A DNA stretch of 64,000 nucleotides from Acorus gramineus. Its lineage: Eukaryota > Streptophyta > Magnoliopsida > Acorales > Acoraceae. The stretch is from assembly GCA_030737835.1 (NCBI GenBank), contig CM060853.1, forward strand, positions 17,542,895-17,606,894. The letters are read 5' to 3'. The translations under genes were made by a program, and so were the position numbers. Shown one piece after another: positions 49,121 to 62,898 of this stretch (position 1 is the stretch's first letter; each line of letters opens with the position of its first letter). Below the pieces are notes generated by a model, which saw only the letters and a list, made by a program, of their open reading frames with translations, did not search any database and was not told the origin of the DNA.

Positions 49121-52100
49121 AAACCCCATTTGTGAGCCCCAATAGGTGGCACTCTCCTATTGGTTTTCTATTTGACTTTTTCAAATCACCTAAATGTCAA
49201 TAACAAAACTATGCTTCTTATAATTTTAAAAAATAACCTCCAACTAGCTAATATCCTCATTAAAATCGTAACCGAATCCCACAAATGGGGGCACCATTAA
49301 TTCTTCTTCCCGAAATAACAAATTTCAAAAAAATTTGAATGTTAGGGTTTTGATTTGAGCAAAACCATACGAATGAAAAAAAAGAAAAAAATTAGGCGAT
49401 CAAGATTTCAATTTATCTGATTCTCTTCCCCAACAAACCGTCAACAATGGCGAATAAAAAAGGATAGATTTTTTCCGTCAATCGAAACTTAACTGTCGCT
49501 TTGTATTTGTTTTTTTTTTTGACAAAAAAAAAACAGGTCGTTTGTATCCGATAAAGAGGTCGCGTTTTTTTCTTTTTTGCACTTCTTATCAGACAAAATC
49601 TTTTATTTTCAAAATAATATATAAAACGATTTCCTTCGATTATCTCGACTCCTGTTAATCTGATTGTATCTGATATTCATTTAAAGAATCATTGTTTCAA
49701 ATACTTGCATCTGAAAAAAAAATGCTTTGAAATCAGTGATTCAGATACATGCATCTGAATAAAAAAAAAATGTGTATCAATATACATTGTCATTAATCTC
49801 TAATATATTATTAGATTGTTTTCTGATACATTGTTTTCGTCTGCCAGTATATCAAGATTAAAGGAAAAATGAAATTACATTTTTTGATTGTTTAGGATTT
49901 TCTCGCGTGCATATTTCACTTCTGATGAAACAAAAACATAAGTAAGATACATGTATTTGAAAGATTTATATAATGTGCAATTGTTTCATGATTCAGTGAA
50001 ACAAAATCTGGTTAACTGATCAATTAATAGTAGCCAAATGAAATGTTTGAAATATCATATGCATCTAGATCATGAATTATTATATTATCTTTGATAATTA
50101 ACATGAATATATCTTATTTTTTTTATAAGCAATCCATGTATCTTAATCAACTGTACATGAATCTAAAAACCTGTTATCAAATAAATATGAATCTAAAGCA
50201 ATTATGTAGCAACAGAGAACCTAATAGTCACATTACAAGCTATTAACAAGTAGCCATGAATCAGAATGTGTTGTGTATTAAAAACTTCAATCTTATATTT
50301 TGGATTACTCAACTGTTTCTATAAATCCCTTGATAAAAATAGATTAATGTACTTGTAAAAATTGTATGTATCTGAATCAATTGTATCTGAAATTGTTATA
50401 TAAAACATGGTTAAATCCTTTGACTATATTTGAAAAAACAAACATTTGATAGCATTTATTTGTATGCAATCTGGCTGTTCATATGTATCTGAAATATAGA
50501 TGGTATATATAGTTTTGATCTCTCTTATATTTGTTTAGAAACTCTTGATTTCATTTTTAAGATACACATGTATCTTAATACACAAAAAGACAGTGTTTGT
50601 CCACTGTTCGTATAGAAAAGATGATAATGTATTAGGCATTTTAACTGCATCTGAATGTTGTACAAATTATGCAAAAGCAAAAAAAAGATGGAGTTACTGA
50701 ACAAAGAAGAAACTGGGAATACTATCCCGAGTACAGATCTATAATGCACAGAATATTTGAAACATTTGCAGCAATAGAGTTGAGCCAAAGGCATTCAGAC
50801 ATTCAGACAATCTCTTCTACATTTTGCTGATCAGCCACAACAAACAATTCCTTCAACAAACTGGTTTTCACAGAACATGGATCATTGATGTCATCCAAAT
50901 GAATTGAGTCTTCACATATGTTCACAAAATCACCATCATTGCTTGGTGAAAAAAAAGAACATCAACCACATTTTATCAATTAAGATACAATAATATATAT
51001 GAAAATCCAAATGAACAAATATGATCTACATGCTACTCAGAACTGTATAGAAAATTCATAAAAGGTCTTCAAAATGCCAACAATAAGCAATTACATATTA
51101 ATCAGCTATATATTAATCAAATCCATAAAAATAAAAATAACAACCTTAAAAAAATGGGCTGAATTCAAATTCAGATACAGATGTATCTAGAATTTGAATT
51201 GACAAATACACATTCCATACAAGTGAATGTCTAGTGTATTTTAAAACCTTCAATTTGAATGAGTCGAACAATATTGATATAAAGCTAAAAAATATGATGA
51301 ATGACACATTATGCATAAATATACACAAACACACAATCATAAACGATTGTACAGATTATACTTGGTACACAACAGTGCATGAAAGTCAAGATACAGCCCA
51401 TGTATCTGAATTTAAAATAAAATTAAGATTCAATTAATGTATATAATGATTCAAAGTAATGACGAAAAATCAATAAAACAAAAAACAAACAATTTCATGG
51501 TCTACAAGCTAATCAGCAAAATACACATAGATTTTCAATGAAAGTCATTCAAGCCTTTATATACATATGACAATAAGCAATTGAATATTAATCAGATATG
51601 CATCAATCAAATCCATATAAATAATAAATCAAACTTCAATTGGGCTAGAAAACAACATCAAGATACACATATATCTGGAATTGGAATTAACATCTACACA
51701 TTTGATACTACCGAATATTGAATATAATGGATTGAATACCAATCATTCAAAGCTATAAAATATGCTGAATGACTTAATATGCATAAATGTACATATACAC
51801 ACCACTAAAAAACTGATTATACAGGCTTGAATGTAAAACACAAGAACGCATCAGAATTCAGATACACCACACGTATCTTACTTTAAATTAAATTATGTAT
51901 AAAAAAAATTATATGATGATTCAAAGGAACAGTTAAAAAAATCAGATCAAATTCAATTATTCAGATGGAAAACAATCTAACCTGAATGGATCGCTATTGT
52001 TTTCACCACAATCGCGTAATTCTTATATTCTCAACCGATCAAACTGAAAAAAATAACGATTACGGTGTTTGTTTTCATTTTCACCGAATAAACTGGATCT

Positions 52101-52479
52101 AAAAATTATAAATCATCAATTTTTGGGTGTTCCGATTGTTCTAACCTGAATGTTTGCACCACAAACAAATAGCACAAAAACAAAAACGAAACTCGTTTTT
52201 CTCTTCTCTTCTCCGCCGATCAAATATGAATGAAAATTTTTTTTTGATGTTTGTTTTCGTTGCAAGAGAACAATCAGAAGAAAAAAAAATGAAACTCGTG
52301 ATTTTTTATTTTCTTGAACGTGCAATTGAATTTGTATATTCCAGAAAAAGAAGTGATCTCCATATCGTAACTAACCCCGTAATTATTGGACTGGTTATAG
52401 AAACAAGGAAGAGATTAACTGTGAGGGGGTAATATAGAAAATTCACACTTACCACCTCACGGGGCTTAGGATGGAGTCT
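49121..52479. mobile_element. Candidate 3.4-kb non-autonomous DNA element full of ATAC/GTAT palindromes
   Basis: The left end AAACCCCATTTGTGAGCCCC and the complement of the right end (AGACTCCATCCTAAGCCCC) match imperfectly, and both continue with xxxAGGTGG (12 of 15 over AGCCCCNNNAGGTGG). The flanks ATAAATT and ATCAATT could be a worn duplication. Between them are many short words of the form GTATCTGAA, GATACATGCATCTGAA or AGATACACATGTATCTTA, more than ten over 2.3 kb. No credible protein is encoded. The boundaries are inferred; it could instead be ordinary AT-rich spacer with a recurring word. Confidence 0.4.
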
Positions 52480-52924
52480 ATCAATTGAAACCCAAAAATC
52501 ATTATTGTTGAATTACATGTGAATTCGGTATGGATAAGGTGAAAAAAAATATGATATAATTGATTTGATAGTGACCCACGTATTCTTTGGTTTGAGTACA
52601 TAATAGCTTAATTCTAAGGGTTGATTGGAATCTATATATCATTTTATATCAATTAATTTTGGTATACATATTTTTATTTATTTTAGTTTTTCAAACAGGC
52701 TATTTTGACTAATGCTTGTTGTCTGACCAAACGGGGCTTAATTGAATTTTATTAAACTATAATTACTCTGAATTTATCAAGTTCTTAATATATTCCTCCT
52801 CTTGCTCAGCTTTCTCGTACGCGAAACAAACCTGTATCAAATATTTATGTTTTTGTGTTCCTCGACGAGACCTTGAAAGAACCAATCAAGGTCAAGTCGA
52901 TTCGCTGCCTCGCGCGCGTTCCGT
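52480..52924. other. TRAPPC13 upstream region
   Basis: Promoter and leader DNA of the TRAPPC13 gene, AT-rich until about 52850. No distinct motif beyond the GA repeat was recognised. Confidence 0.45.
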
Positions 52925-52926
52925 CT

Positions 52927-52953
<27 letters not shown>
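52925..52953 (+). repeat. (GA)n microsatellite abutting the TRAPPC13 start codon
   Basis: About 14 GA units run straight into the ATG at 52954. The length probably varies between individuals and would alter the immediate 5' leader. Confidence 0.85.
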
Positions 52954-52957
<4 letters not shown>

Positions 52958-55900
52958 GTGCGTCAGTGTCGTCGGGGCCGCACTCGCTGGCCTTCCGCGT
53001 GATGCGCCTGTGCCGTCCCTCCTTCCAGCCGGACCCTCCCCTTCGTCTCCACCCTCTCGACCTCATCGCAGGTGAAGATCTCCCCCTCCACGTCACCTCC
53101 GACGAGGAGGAGGAGTCCCAAGTGGCCTCGTCAAGAGACCCCGATTTCAGCTTCCGTAGTCGGTTTCACCTCCAAAACCCCATCGACGCCATGGCCCTCT
53201 CCGGCTTCCTCATCCTCCCCCAAGCCTTCGGGTCCTCTCTCTCTCTCTCTCCTCCCCCTCCAAACAGATCCGCATCTCTCAGTCTCTACTGATTGATAAA
53301 TCGTTCCATCTGTCGACATTGCAGGGCGATATATCTAGGTGAGACCTTCTGCAGTTACATCAGCATCAACAACAGCTCGAATTACGAAGCCCGTGACATC
53401 GTAATCAAGGTCTTCACTTTTTCGAATAATTTTGTCTTTTGACCTCAAAAGGTTTGATTTCGGATGCGTTGTTGATTTGCTTTTTTTAATGTTCAATGTG
53501 ATTTAGTGGAAAAACGATGTTTTTCACTTAGATTTAGTAGGGCCCATATAATGCTTGCAGGCAGAGATTCAGACGGAAAGGCAGCGGATGTTGCTTTTTG
53601 ATACCTCAAACTCGCCTGTGGAATCGATACGGGCAGGGGGGCGTTATGATTTCATTATCGAGCACGATGTGAAGGAATTGGGTCCTCATACGTATGTCAT
53701 GTTTGGATGGATTTCTTGTGTTCACTTAAGTTGTTTGTGAAGTTAATCGTCTTATCTTGTTGTTGCAATTTCTAGGTTGGTTTGCTCTGCTTTGTACAAT
53801 GATGGGGATAGCGAGCGTAAATATCTTCCACAGTTCTTTAAGTTTGTTGTTGCCAACCCACTTTCAGTTAGGACTAAGGTATCATTTTGCGACACATGGA
53901 TGGATGTAGTTTATAAGTATACATGAATTGGTCGATCATGACATTGCAATTGAGGATTAATTAGCTGTTTGTTTCATAAGTATTTTTTTTCCTGATTATC
54001 TTTTGCTATTCTTGTGCAGGTTCGCTCAGTGAAGGTATGTTGTTATTGGAAATTTAAGTGTAAGTTCCAAAAGTTTCCATGTATAATTTCTGAATAGTTG
54101 AAGCTGTTAATGTTCTACATCTCTTAATATGCTACATTCGGTCTATTTTCATGATTTAAGGCAATAATTAAAACTTAGTGGCCTGGTTATCCAATTGCAA
54201 TTTTATGTCTGCAAGCCTTATCGTGCCATTGATGAAGGATATTGGAAGTATTACAAATCTTGACCAAAGTTAATGATCAATATTGCTTTTTTATATCATT
54301 CAGTGGTTATAATAATCAGCTGGAGCTACAGTGATTGTAGCAGAATTGGTCACTGAATTCTAACCTGTTAAGGTGTGCCTTGACCTTTGGAAATCCAGAA
54401 TGTTGTGGTTTTTCCTTTCAATATTGTGAAGTTCACCGTTTAATTAAAATTAAGCATGAATTATGATATTGGTTTTCCTCCAAATTAAAATTTTGTGTTG
54501 ACATTAAATTTCAGATATAGGCTGTATTGAAACAAGCTAGCAACAACAGACCTTATATCTCATGAGTCCAGGGGCAGCCTATGCATCCATATAAGGATCC
54601 AAGCTTGGATTTTGTTTTATGGTTGACTGTGTTGATTATGTGACAAACAACATTTCCAACAAAAAATAGCAAAACCTTCCTCAAAAAAAAAAAAAAAAAA
54701 AGCCGAATCTTTGACTGGGTTAAGTTGGTGGGAAGATGGGGACGCCTTGGATTAATATCTAAATGTAGAAAAGAGAGAAAATAGAATAACACAAACACTC
54801 AAACCACCTCAAATGGTTTTATCTTATCTTTTCTTCTGTAGGTGTTATTAGTAAATTTCCTCTAAAATGCTCACTTGTAAGATTATCCTTCAAGCTTTAC
54901 TTTCCATTCACCCCAACATCTTCATAATCAGTTGTATTTTGAAAACTTATGAAAAATTGTCACCAGGTTCATTTGGGTTGGGGTTTGTAACTGCATTGGG
55001 GCCTCATGGGTGGTTTTTGATAGAGAGGGTAAACTTGTCGTGGGTTAATCTTGTACTTTGTTTTTCCTCATTCTTTTGAGTCAAGTTTTTTTCTTTGCAT
55101 TGGTTGGCAGGTTCCTCACCTGCAAACCCCTCTGTATTTGGACTTTATCCCAGATTTAATATAATTCTGGGAATAAGTTCCTATATTTCTTTAAGAATAA
55201 TTTCTCATGTCCACTATTTTCCATCCTCTCATGCACCTTTTTCACCACCCGACATTCAGAATATAGCGTATTGCAAGACTTATAACTGTCATATATTCTT
55301 TCCAACTTCAGTGGTATCCTACAATCACACAGAACTCCCTGAGCAGACTTCAATCTCCTCTAACCAATTTTAATCCTATGAAGAGGAAGAAGAAGAAAGA
55401 CTCACCGTTTCTTTGAAATGTCAAGAGATCTCACACCATCAATTACATTAAATTAGAGTTGCAAAACGTGTATTCAGTTTTCATTTGTCTAATCTTTAGT
55501 CCCTTACTTTCAGTGGCTTTCTTCCAGTCTTCGACCTCAGTCTACACTCCCCATTTAATGACATCAAGTAACACTATATCTGTGAACACTATACCTTTAA
55601 TGACTCCAAAGAATTTTAGATGATGAAAAAGACCATAATTTCACTTTATTTAACCATTTATCGCATACTTTTAACTTAGAATTAATAATTGCATTATTGT
55701 AGACTTGTGTTTGGTTATTAGGAAATTAGTGTGAGATGACAGAAATAAAGTCTATTTTTTCACCTGTGATGTGGCTCTCCTAGGGTAGGACTGACCATTA
55801 TACACATCCGCCGAGGGTAGGACTGACCACATCTGCCTAAATTATTTAAATGACTTCCTAAAGGTAAAGAAGAAATTTCACATGATGGCGGAAATGACCA

Positions 55901-58900
55901 GCTCCCCTGCCAATTCATTGAAATCAAATGAAGTACTAGCGGAAATATTATCTGTAAATGGATTTGTGAATGGTGGGATGTTTGTATTTTCTTTCAACCA
56001 AGTAGTCAATGCAACTATCCCAATTCTGCTTTAAAAGCACAATTATGGAAATCAGTACAACTTTGCTGTTTGTTCATTTCGTCTCAATTTGTTGCATGGG
56101 ACTTCTAACCAGCCTTACCTCCATCCCCCTTGAATGAGGATCAGAGTGTAGGAGATTTAGACGATTTTACCAGAAAGATTTCACGTTCAAACATTATACT
56201 GTTGTTTGCTTCAAAGGTTGGAAATTGAAATGTTCTCACAACTTGTAGGGTTAATGTGTGGGCTCATTTCATTTCAAAAGTTGCTGTTGCATGTAGAATT
56301 GTTTCTATGAAACTATATCTTTCTTTGTAGGTTCACTCTTTTTAAATATTAACAGGCAATTCAGCATTTAGACTTATGTGGACTACTAATATGTGTTAGC
56401 CAAATGATAATCCTTCTCAGGGAAGTACATTTCTAGAGACCTGCATTGAGAATCACACAAAGTCAAATCTTCTAATGGATCAAGTCGAATTTGAACCTGC
56501 ACCAAATTGGACTTCAATTATGCTGACAGCCGATGAAAATCTTTCAGAAACTGATTCTAAGGCCAGGTGGGTAATGAAAGATGGGATAGATTGATGTATA
56601 TTCGTGAAGATATCTTACACAAGACAGGTCATGTTCTATCCTTCCCTATGTGTATGTAGGAAGGTGTTTAGGCCACCCATTGTTATTAAAGCTGGGGGAG
56701 GTATCCGCAACTTTCTTTACCAGCTACGTTCATCCTTGAATGAGTCATCACCCATGAAAGTTGAGGGAAGCAATGTTCTTGGTAAGCTTCAGATAACATG
56801 GCGAACAAACTTGGGTGAACCTGGGCGCTTGCAAACTCAGCAGATTCTTGGCAGTGTAATTGCTCTCATCCCTCAGACTTGTTTGTATTGCAGCTCTACC
56901 CTTTATTAAAAATCAAATTTCAGTTCACTGAATTAGAAATGCAAAACTTGGATATCATCTACAGTCTGCACATATAAAACTTGCATATAAATCATAGTTT
57001 TTGGATATGTGAGGTCAGTGACTGAGGTAATAATGTAGTAGAGCAATAATTATAACATTTAAGAAATTTATGAAGAAGCTTATGAGTAACCTTACAGTCG
57101 CTACAATGCGGAGAAGTCTACGGTCCATAATGAGTTGACTGATATACTTAAAAGAAGCAGAGGTATATGTGTATTGAGACATAATTATGATCTTAAAATT
57201 TAATTAAGAATTATGCCAAAACATTATTTGTTGCATTCCATACATTTACTCTAAACTCTCATTACATTCATGACGTGCATTTTTTTCTATCTTGCACCGA
57301 ATGCATGTTTAAAATCAATTTATCATTTCTAGTAATGGTGATGGGAAAGTTGAAATTGAATCTGACGTGGTATTTTCATGCACATTTGAGAAAAAATTCG
57401 TATTTGTTGTTACTAGGGTGAAAACTCTTTCCAGAAGAACTAAGATGTTACAGCAATTTGATGTTGATACTTGGTACACTTTCTTTTAATTGACTTTTTT
57501 TTTTATAATAGTAGTAAAAACAAGTGACATTCTTGGAATGATGCTTTGTCAATACAATATAACGATGCATCTGGTGTAAACCTTAATAACATCAGTTCTA
57601 GCTGGCAGCATTTGTAATCATACAAGGGAACATCTCCCATCATGCCTTCGAATTGTTTTCTCCTTTCCTTTATTTTATCAAATATGATGATTATGTTTGT
57701 TGTTTGCAGCCAATTGTACAAAAAAATATTCATTCACGGGTCGTTGAAGTTCCATCTGTCATCATTATGCATTTACCGTTCTTGGTAATGATTCTCAACT
57801 GTGTTCCCTTATGTGCATAAGTGCATTTCAGACCATGACAAACTTCAGTTAGTTTTCTTCCAAGAAGGTTTTTTTTTTCTCGCATAAATTGGTGGATTTA
57901 AATAAAAATCTTCAAGATTCTCTGCATAATATTATTTACAAATCACCTAAAGGGGTATTAGTATATGACATATATGATACATTATTGTCACTAATTGATG
58001 TCAGTTATATTATATGTTTTTCAGGTTCATTTAAGTCTGACAAACCAGACAGATAGAAAAAGGGGCCCATTTGAAGTCCATTTGTCTGAAAATGAGTCCA
58101 ATGAAGACAGAGCTGTCATGGTTAATGGTATCCAGACATTGGTAAGACACTTCACTTTTAATGGATCATGGTTTACCTATTAGTGATGATGTTTATCAAC
58201 TGCTTTTTTTTGCATTGACAATAAATTTTATTTTTTTTTGGTAAATTATCACCGTTGTTTTTAAGGCTTTAATTTTTTTGGTAATTATCACTGTTGTTTT
58301 TAAGGCTTTAATTTGATTGTTCAGGTAGTGGACTTCATTTTTTATCATCAAATATCAAATATAATCCATCAATAATGACTGTTTTGAAGTATAACCTCTA
58401 TCCTGCCTATGTGATCACTTCACCTAGACTGACCTTCTTGAATTCCTGGGTTGGGACCATTGAGATCTCATTACTGTTTCCATTGATTGTCGGCATGGAT
58501 CCTGTGACTAGGTCATTCATCTTGGTGAAACCATCGAGATCCCCTTGCCTGTGATCACAAGATACTAAAGAAGAGCTCCAAGGCCTTACAGCAACGGTAT
58601 AAAAGAAAAGAGATCTCTGCAGGAATGTGGGGAAATTTGCATGACCTCCATGTCCATCAGGACACCACCTTCTGTGCCTAAGGAAATTGTTGTTCGTTGA
58701 TACATACAAAAGAGAAGAAAAGCCAAAAACAATAGTTCACTAGAGTAGGGATTTTCTTATTGTCATTGCAGAATAGTACACTAAATTACTTTCTTGGCTT
58801 TGAGGTTTGGAGACCAAGACTTCCTTTTTTTTATCTGTCAATTGATCACAGGCTCTTTTTCATGGCATTTGGTGAGAAGTATCTCTGGAGCTGCAGAAAG

Positions 58901-61584
58901 CAGCACCACTGAGGCACTCATAGATGTCTCTCTTGAATAAAAGAAAAGTAAAACAGGGATGAAACATAATTCATGGATCAAAGAATTCTCTTGGAAGCTT
59001 GTTTAAGATGAAAGATTAGTCTCATGAAAGGATCAAAATTTCAAGACTCCAATGGATTTATATAAAAATCATTCATTTACAACTACAGTGGACAACCTGG
59101 CAGCTTATGTACCATCTTGGTTTGCAATCGGGGCTACCATCTGTATCATTTCTGGTGATCTATGGACCTGTTCATCATGAGAATGCTCTTGGGCAATATG
59201 TGCTCATATGTGTCTTCATCAAATGTTTTACATACAAGAAATGCGATCCAGATAATTGGAGTTTGATTACCTGGCTCTTGATAATATTTAAATTGTCGTA
59301 TTAAAAAAATTATCTTGAAGAGTTGGGCATTTGACCACATTTATGTAGTTGCATCATCTTCTCTACCTCCTCAATAGATCAGTTTCATTTAAAGCCTTGT
59401 TTTTGTTCTCCTTTGGCTATTTGCCAGGAAAGTAGAAACCAAAGTGATCAAAAAGAAAAATGATATTCTACTCAGATATAGGAGAGTCAAGTATGTGGAT
59501 TCCATGCTAGAGCTTGGATTAGTGTGCAAATCTGGTTGAAAATTATACTTCCATTTCCTACTGTTTAATGTGGCTGCAGAGCATTGACTGGAGTATATGT
59601 TGTCTCACACTTGGCTAAAAAAGTTTTATAAATTAGAGGTACCATGATGATGTCTTTCCTAAAGTTAATACGTGAATATATGAAAAGGGTGAATCTTGTG
59701 ACATTTGAAGTCTGAGCTTAGGTCAATGATCCTGTCAGTCTTGTATTCCTACTCCACCCCACCCCCTCAAAATATATATAAATGAAATGAAAAGAATCAT
59801 TACATGGCTATGGAATCAATTCTTAGACATCCAATGAAGTCAACAGTTTGGAGCGAGACTTTGAGACATAATTGTATCATAAACTCTTAGCATATGGGCA
59901 TGAAATATGAGAAAGAGGAAATGGATGGCTGAGAGGTTCAAGTTACCTCCTCTGATTTGTGATGATGGGTTCCGGTGCCCTTCTTATCTTGATGAAAGCT
60001 TGACATCCAACTTACAGGTAGTATTCCTTTCTTGCATATCCCTTGTTAAGTCCCCTTGTTAAGTCTGGTTTCAGTCTTTCTCAAGCTCAGATGTTCTTGC
60101 ATCATATGGATTCTATAGAAGATCCAGCTTGAGAGTGCTGTTTTGTATCAATATAAAGATATTTTTAGTAATGATGTCATCTCTGTACTTATCATAATAA
60201 CAGAGTCAGAAATGCCATATTTTATTAATCATTCAAACAATAACTTGTTAATATCTGGTTGTCCCTGTTATACATTTTTTTTGTATGGTCTGTGAAGCTT
60301 ATAAGCTTGTGTGTGATATTATACACCATGTGATGCTTCCACAATTTGGCTTCTGAAAATTAGCAGTTTTTTAATTTATATTTTGATTGTTGGTCGCTTG
60401 ATGCTATAATGTGACCTCTCATTTCATATGACAACCTTTATGCACATGTTGTGCTGTTATTTTCTGTCCTTGAGTTCTGTTGTTCAACATTATATTGATC
60501 TGAAGTACTATTTCTCATTCTTGTTGTTACCTTCCTGCTCCTTTTCTTTAGTTCAAGTGTTTTTTGATTTATGTGTATGACAATTTATTACAGGTTCTAC
60601 CGCCAGTGGAAGCATTTAGTTCCACAAAGTTCAGTCTGGTATGAGATATATTTCTTCTTTTCCTTCGGAAAAAATCACAAAATTGAGTTTTGTATAGCTT
60701 TCTCATGCATGTACCAGCAAAATGAGAATTTTTGTACTGCCTCTTCAACTCATGAATTCGTGGTCAAATGTTTCACTTTGCAATCATGGGAACCCTTTGC
60801 AGGCTTGTTGGTGTCACCAAGTCATCATTTTATGTTAGAATGCTAAATTTGGGAACAGTGGAACTTGTGTAGATTTAAGCCCCATGCATTGCATGACACT
60901 AAATTTTTATTTTTTTTATTTTTTTTGCATATTCACTGGTGTGTCATACAAGGTGAAAAAGGCATAGGAGCATGAAAACCTTTTACATCTTTTGAACAAG
61001 TGTCAATCATGTATTTGCATTTTTGGGATCATCATAGGAGCATGCTGCTTCTTTTTTTTATCCTATCTTTTGAATCACCTCAATCTATATATCTTTCCTT
61101 GCTGTGTGCATAGAATATGGTTGCCACCAAATTAGGAGTACAGAAGATCTCCGGAATCGCCGTGTTCGATGTTCAAGAGAAGAATATATGCCACTCTTTA
61201 CCAGATGTGGAGGTAGATTAATATGCAACTAAAAATTATCTCTTGTGCTTGGTGCTTTTATTGTTGACTTCATATTTTCTGCTGTCTCCATGTGGGGCTT
61301 CTAATTTGGAAAAAAAAAACATATAAATAAAAATAAAAATGAATTCATATCTCCTTTCATAAACATATGATCTCCTTCATGGGAGGTTCATGCCTCCAAA
61401 AATCAAGCTTAGCGGTCTTTTAATTTAGGCAAAGCCAATTACTTGCTACACAGCATAAGATAAAAAAATTTACATTCTAAGCATTTCAGTTTTGCCACCA
61501 CATGAGGTGCTGAGCTGAGTGAGGCCAAATTTTTTAACAATCAATTATGTTGATGTTTTGCAGATTTTTGTGCATTCAGATTGA
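52954..61584 (+). CDS. TRAPPC13: Trafficking protein particle complex subunit 13 (TRAPPC13, DUF974)
   Basis: Twelve exons: 52954-53231, 53325-53409, 53561-53691, 53776-53878, 54020-54034, 56421-56566, 56660-56855, 57710-57784, 58025-58141, 60594-60638, 61114-61212, 61564-61584. All are GT-AG with consistent phases, giving 436 residues with no break. Family blocks in order: HSLAFRVMRLCRPSFQ, ALSGFLILPQAFG, AIYLGETFCSYISINN, LVCSALYNDGDSERKYLPQF, FKFVVANPLSVRTKVRSVK, TFLETCIENHTKSNLLMDQV, KVEGSNVLGKLQITWRTNLG, EPGRLQTQQILGS, VVEVPSVI, VHLSLTNQTD and ATKLGVQKISGIAVFD. It ends SLPDVEIFVHSD. The product is a subunit of the TRAPP tethering complex that acts in ER-Golgi and Golgi traffic and Rab activation. 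Exon 5 is a 15-nt microexon (VRSVK) between introns of 141 bp and 2.4 kb. Exon 1 is GC-rich. The start is the first ATG after the GA repeat. Confidence 0.94.
58232..58318. repeat. Tandem duplication in TRAPPC13 intron 9, about 43-46-bp unit
   Basis: TTTTTTTGGTAA(A)TTATCAC(C/T)GTTGTTTTTAAGGCTTTAA occurs twice in a row with small differences. Confidence 0.75.
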
Positions 61585-62099
61585 TTCAGTGATTTATCTG
61601 TGGAACTTCATGCAGCAGTGACAGATTTGACCTAGAATCCCTTGTTTTATTCATATGTTATTTTTTAAAAATTAAGCATCATCCTATACCTCAATCTATT
61701 GTGTAATTTATAACATCTGAAAGATTACTTTGTTGAAAGCTGCTGTAGTCCTGAATTTGTACCTTTCTTTTAAAGGACCCTGCAATCAGACACGTCTCAG
61801 AATAATTTGTTACACTCATTTCTTATATATAACAAGGCAGATGCTTCATAAGCCTTGTAATTTTTTGTTTATTGCATTGGTGTAGTTTCCCATGAGATTA
61901 TCCCCACCAACATTATTCATCCTGCCTTTGCCCATTACATAATTTTCTTTATCTATTACTTATTTATTAAAAGGGAAGTTTAGATAAATTATAAATATGT
62001 TTAAAGATTTTAAAATCAGATATAAGTAAATCATATCAATATATTAAAAATTTTAAACATTTAAAAACTAATGATGTTAAATTTATCTCAATTGAATTT
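61585..62099. other. TRAPPC13 3' flank
   Basis: Likely 3' UTR followed by AT-rich spacer. No gene recognised. Confidence 0.45.
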
Positions 62100-62465
62100 C
62101 AAAAAACATTTTATGTTACTTTTATTATAATATAAAAAATATTATATGATATATAATTTATTACTTTATAAGTTAAATGGAATGAGCTTTTTGATGTTCA
62201 ATATTTCATAAATATTTTGTCTAAATTATGTTTTTCATGTGAATATTACAATTACATCTTATGTATTTAATTATATCCATATATATTTAGCACGTGTATA
62301 TAACCAATATATGAATAACTCAAATCTAGATAAAATGTCTATAGAATATTGAACCATCTAAAAATGTATTTCATAAGATATAGGTAAGATTTTAAAATAT
62401 GTTTATAATTTATCTAAATCTGATTTGAAAATTTAAATATTAAATTAATAGACATGAGTAATTTA
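62100..62465. repeat. AT-rich direct repeat, copy 1
   Basis: Shares the ordered words TTTATTATAATATAA, TTAAATGGAATGAGCTT, GTTCAATATT, TTTTGTCTA, ATTACATCTTATGTATTTAA, TATTTAGCACGTGTATA, GATAAAATGT and GATTTTAAAATATGTTTATA with the copy at about 63575-63960, in the same orientation. The copies differ by many point changes. Unclassified; no coding capacity. Confidence 0.65.
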
Positions 62466-62618
62466 TAATTAAAAAAGGTTAAAAACAAAAAAAATTAGTG
62501 ATTTTCACTTTAATAATTAAGTAGCAATAGATATCTTCTATACAAATGAAGAGTTTAAACTGAGTTTCAAATCCAACATTAAGATGTTCTTGTTATCTAT
62601 CCACGCGTGACAAAAAAC

Positions 62619-62646
62619 AAACCCCCCCCCCCCCCCACCCCCCCCC
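62619..62646. repeat. C homopolymer tract
   Basis: A run of about 16 C, one A, then about 9 C, followed by (AAAT)n. Length in an assembly is unreliable here. Confidence 0.8.
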
Positions 62647-62651
62647 AAAAC

Positions 62652-62683
<32 letters not shown>

Positions 62684-62734
62684 TCATCCGTGTAATCCCA
62701 AAATAGATAAACATTAGAAACAAAGAAAAAATCC

Positions 62735-62898
62735 ATATAAACACATGTAAACTATCCAAAATCCATATAACTCTCTGAATAATTGAGGGAGCAATTTGGA
62801 TTTATATAGGGCGTTTTTAGAGGGTTATATGGATTTCAGAAATGTCACGAGGTTATATGGATTTCTAACCATTTACAAGGGTTATTTGAATTTTTCCC
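62735..62898. mobile_element. Partial MITE related to the 31095-31565 element
   Basis: Contains AAAATCCATATAACTCTCTG pairing with AGAGGGTTATATGGATTTC, repeated GTTATATGGATTTC words, and ends GGGTTATTTGAATTTTTCCC, the same type of end as the element at 31095-31565 (GGGTTATATGGATTTTTCCC). The left terminus and target duplication were not found. Confidence 0.6.
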
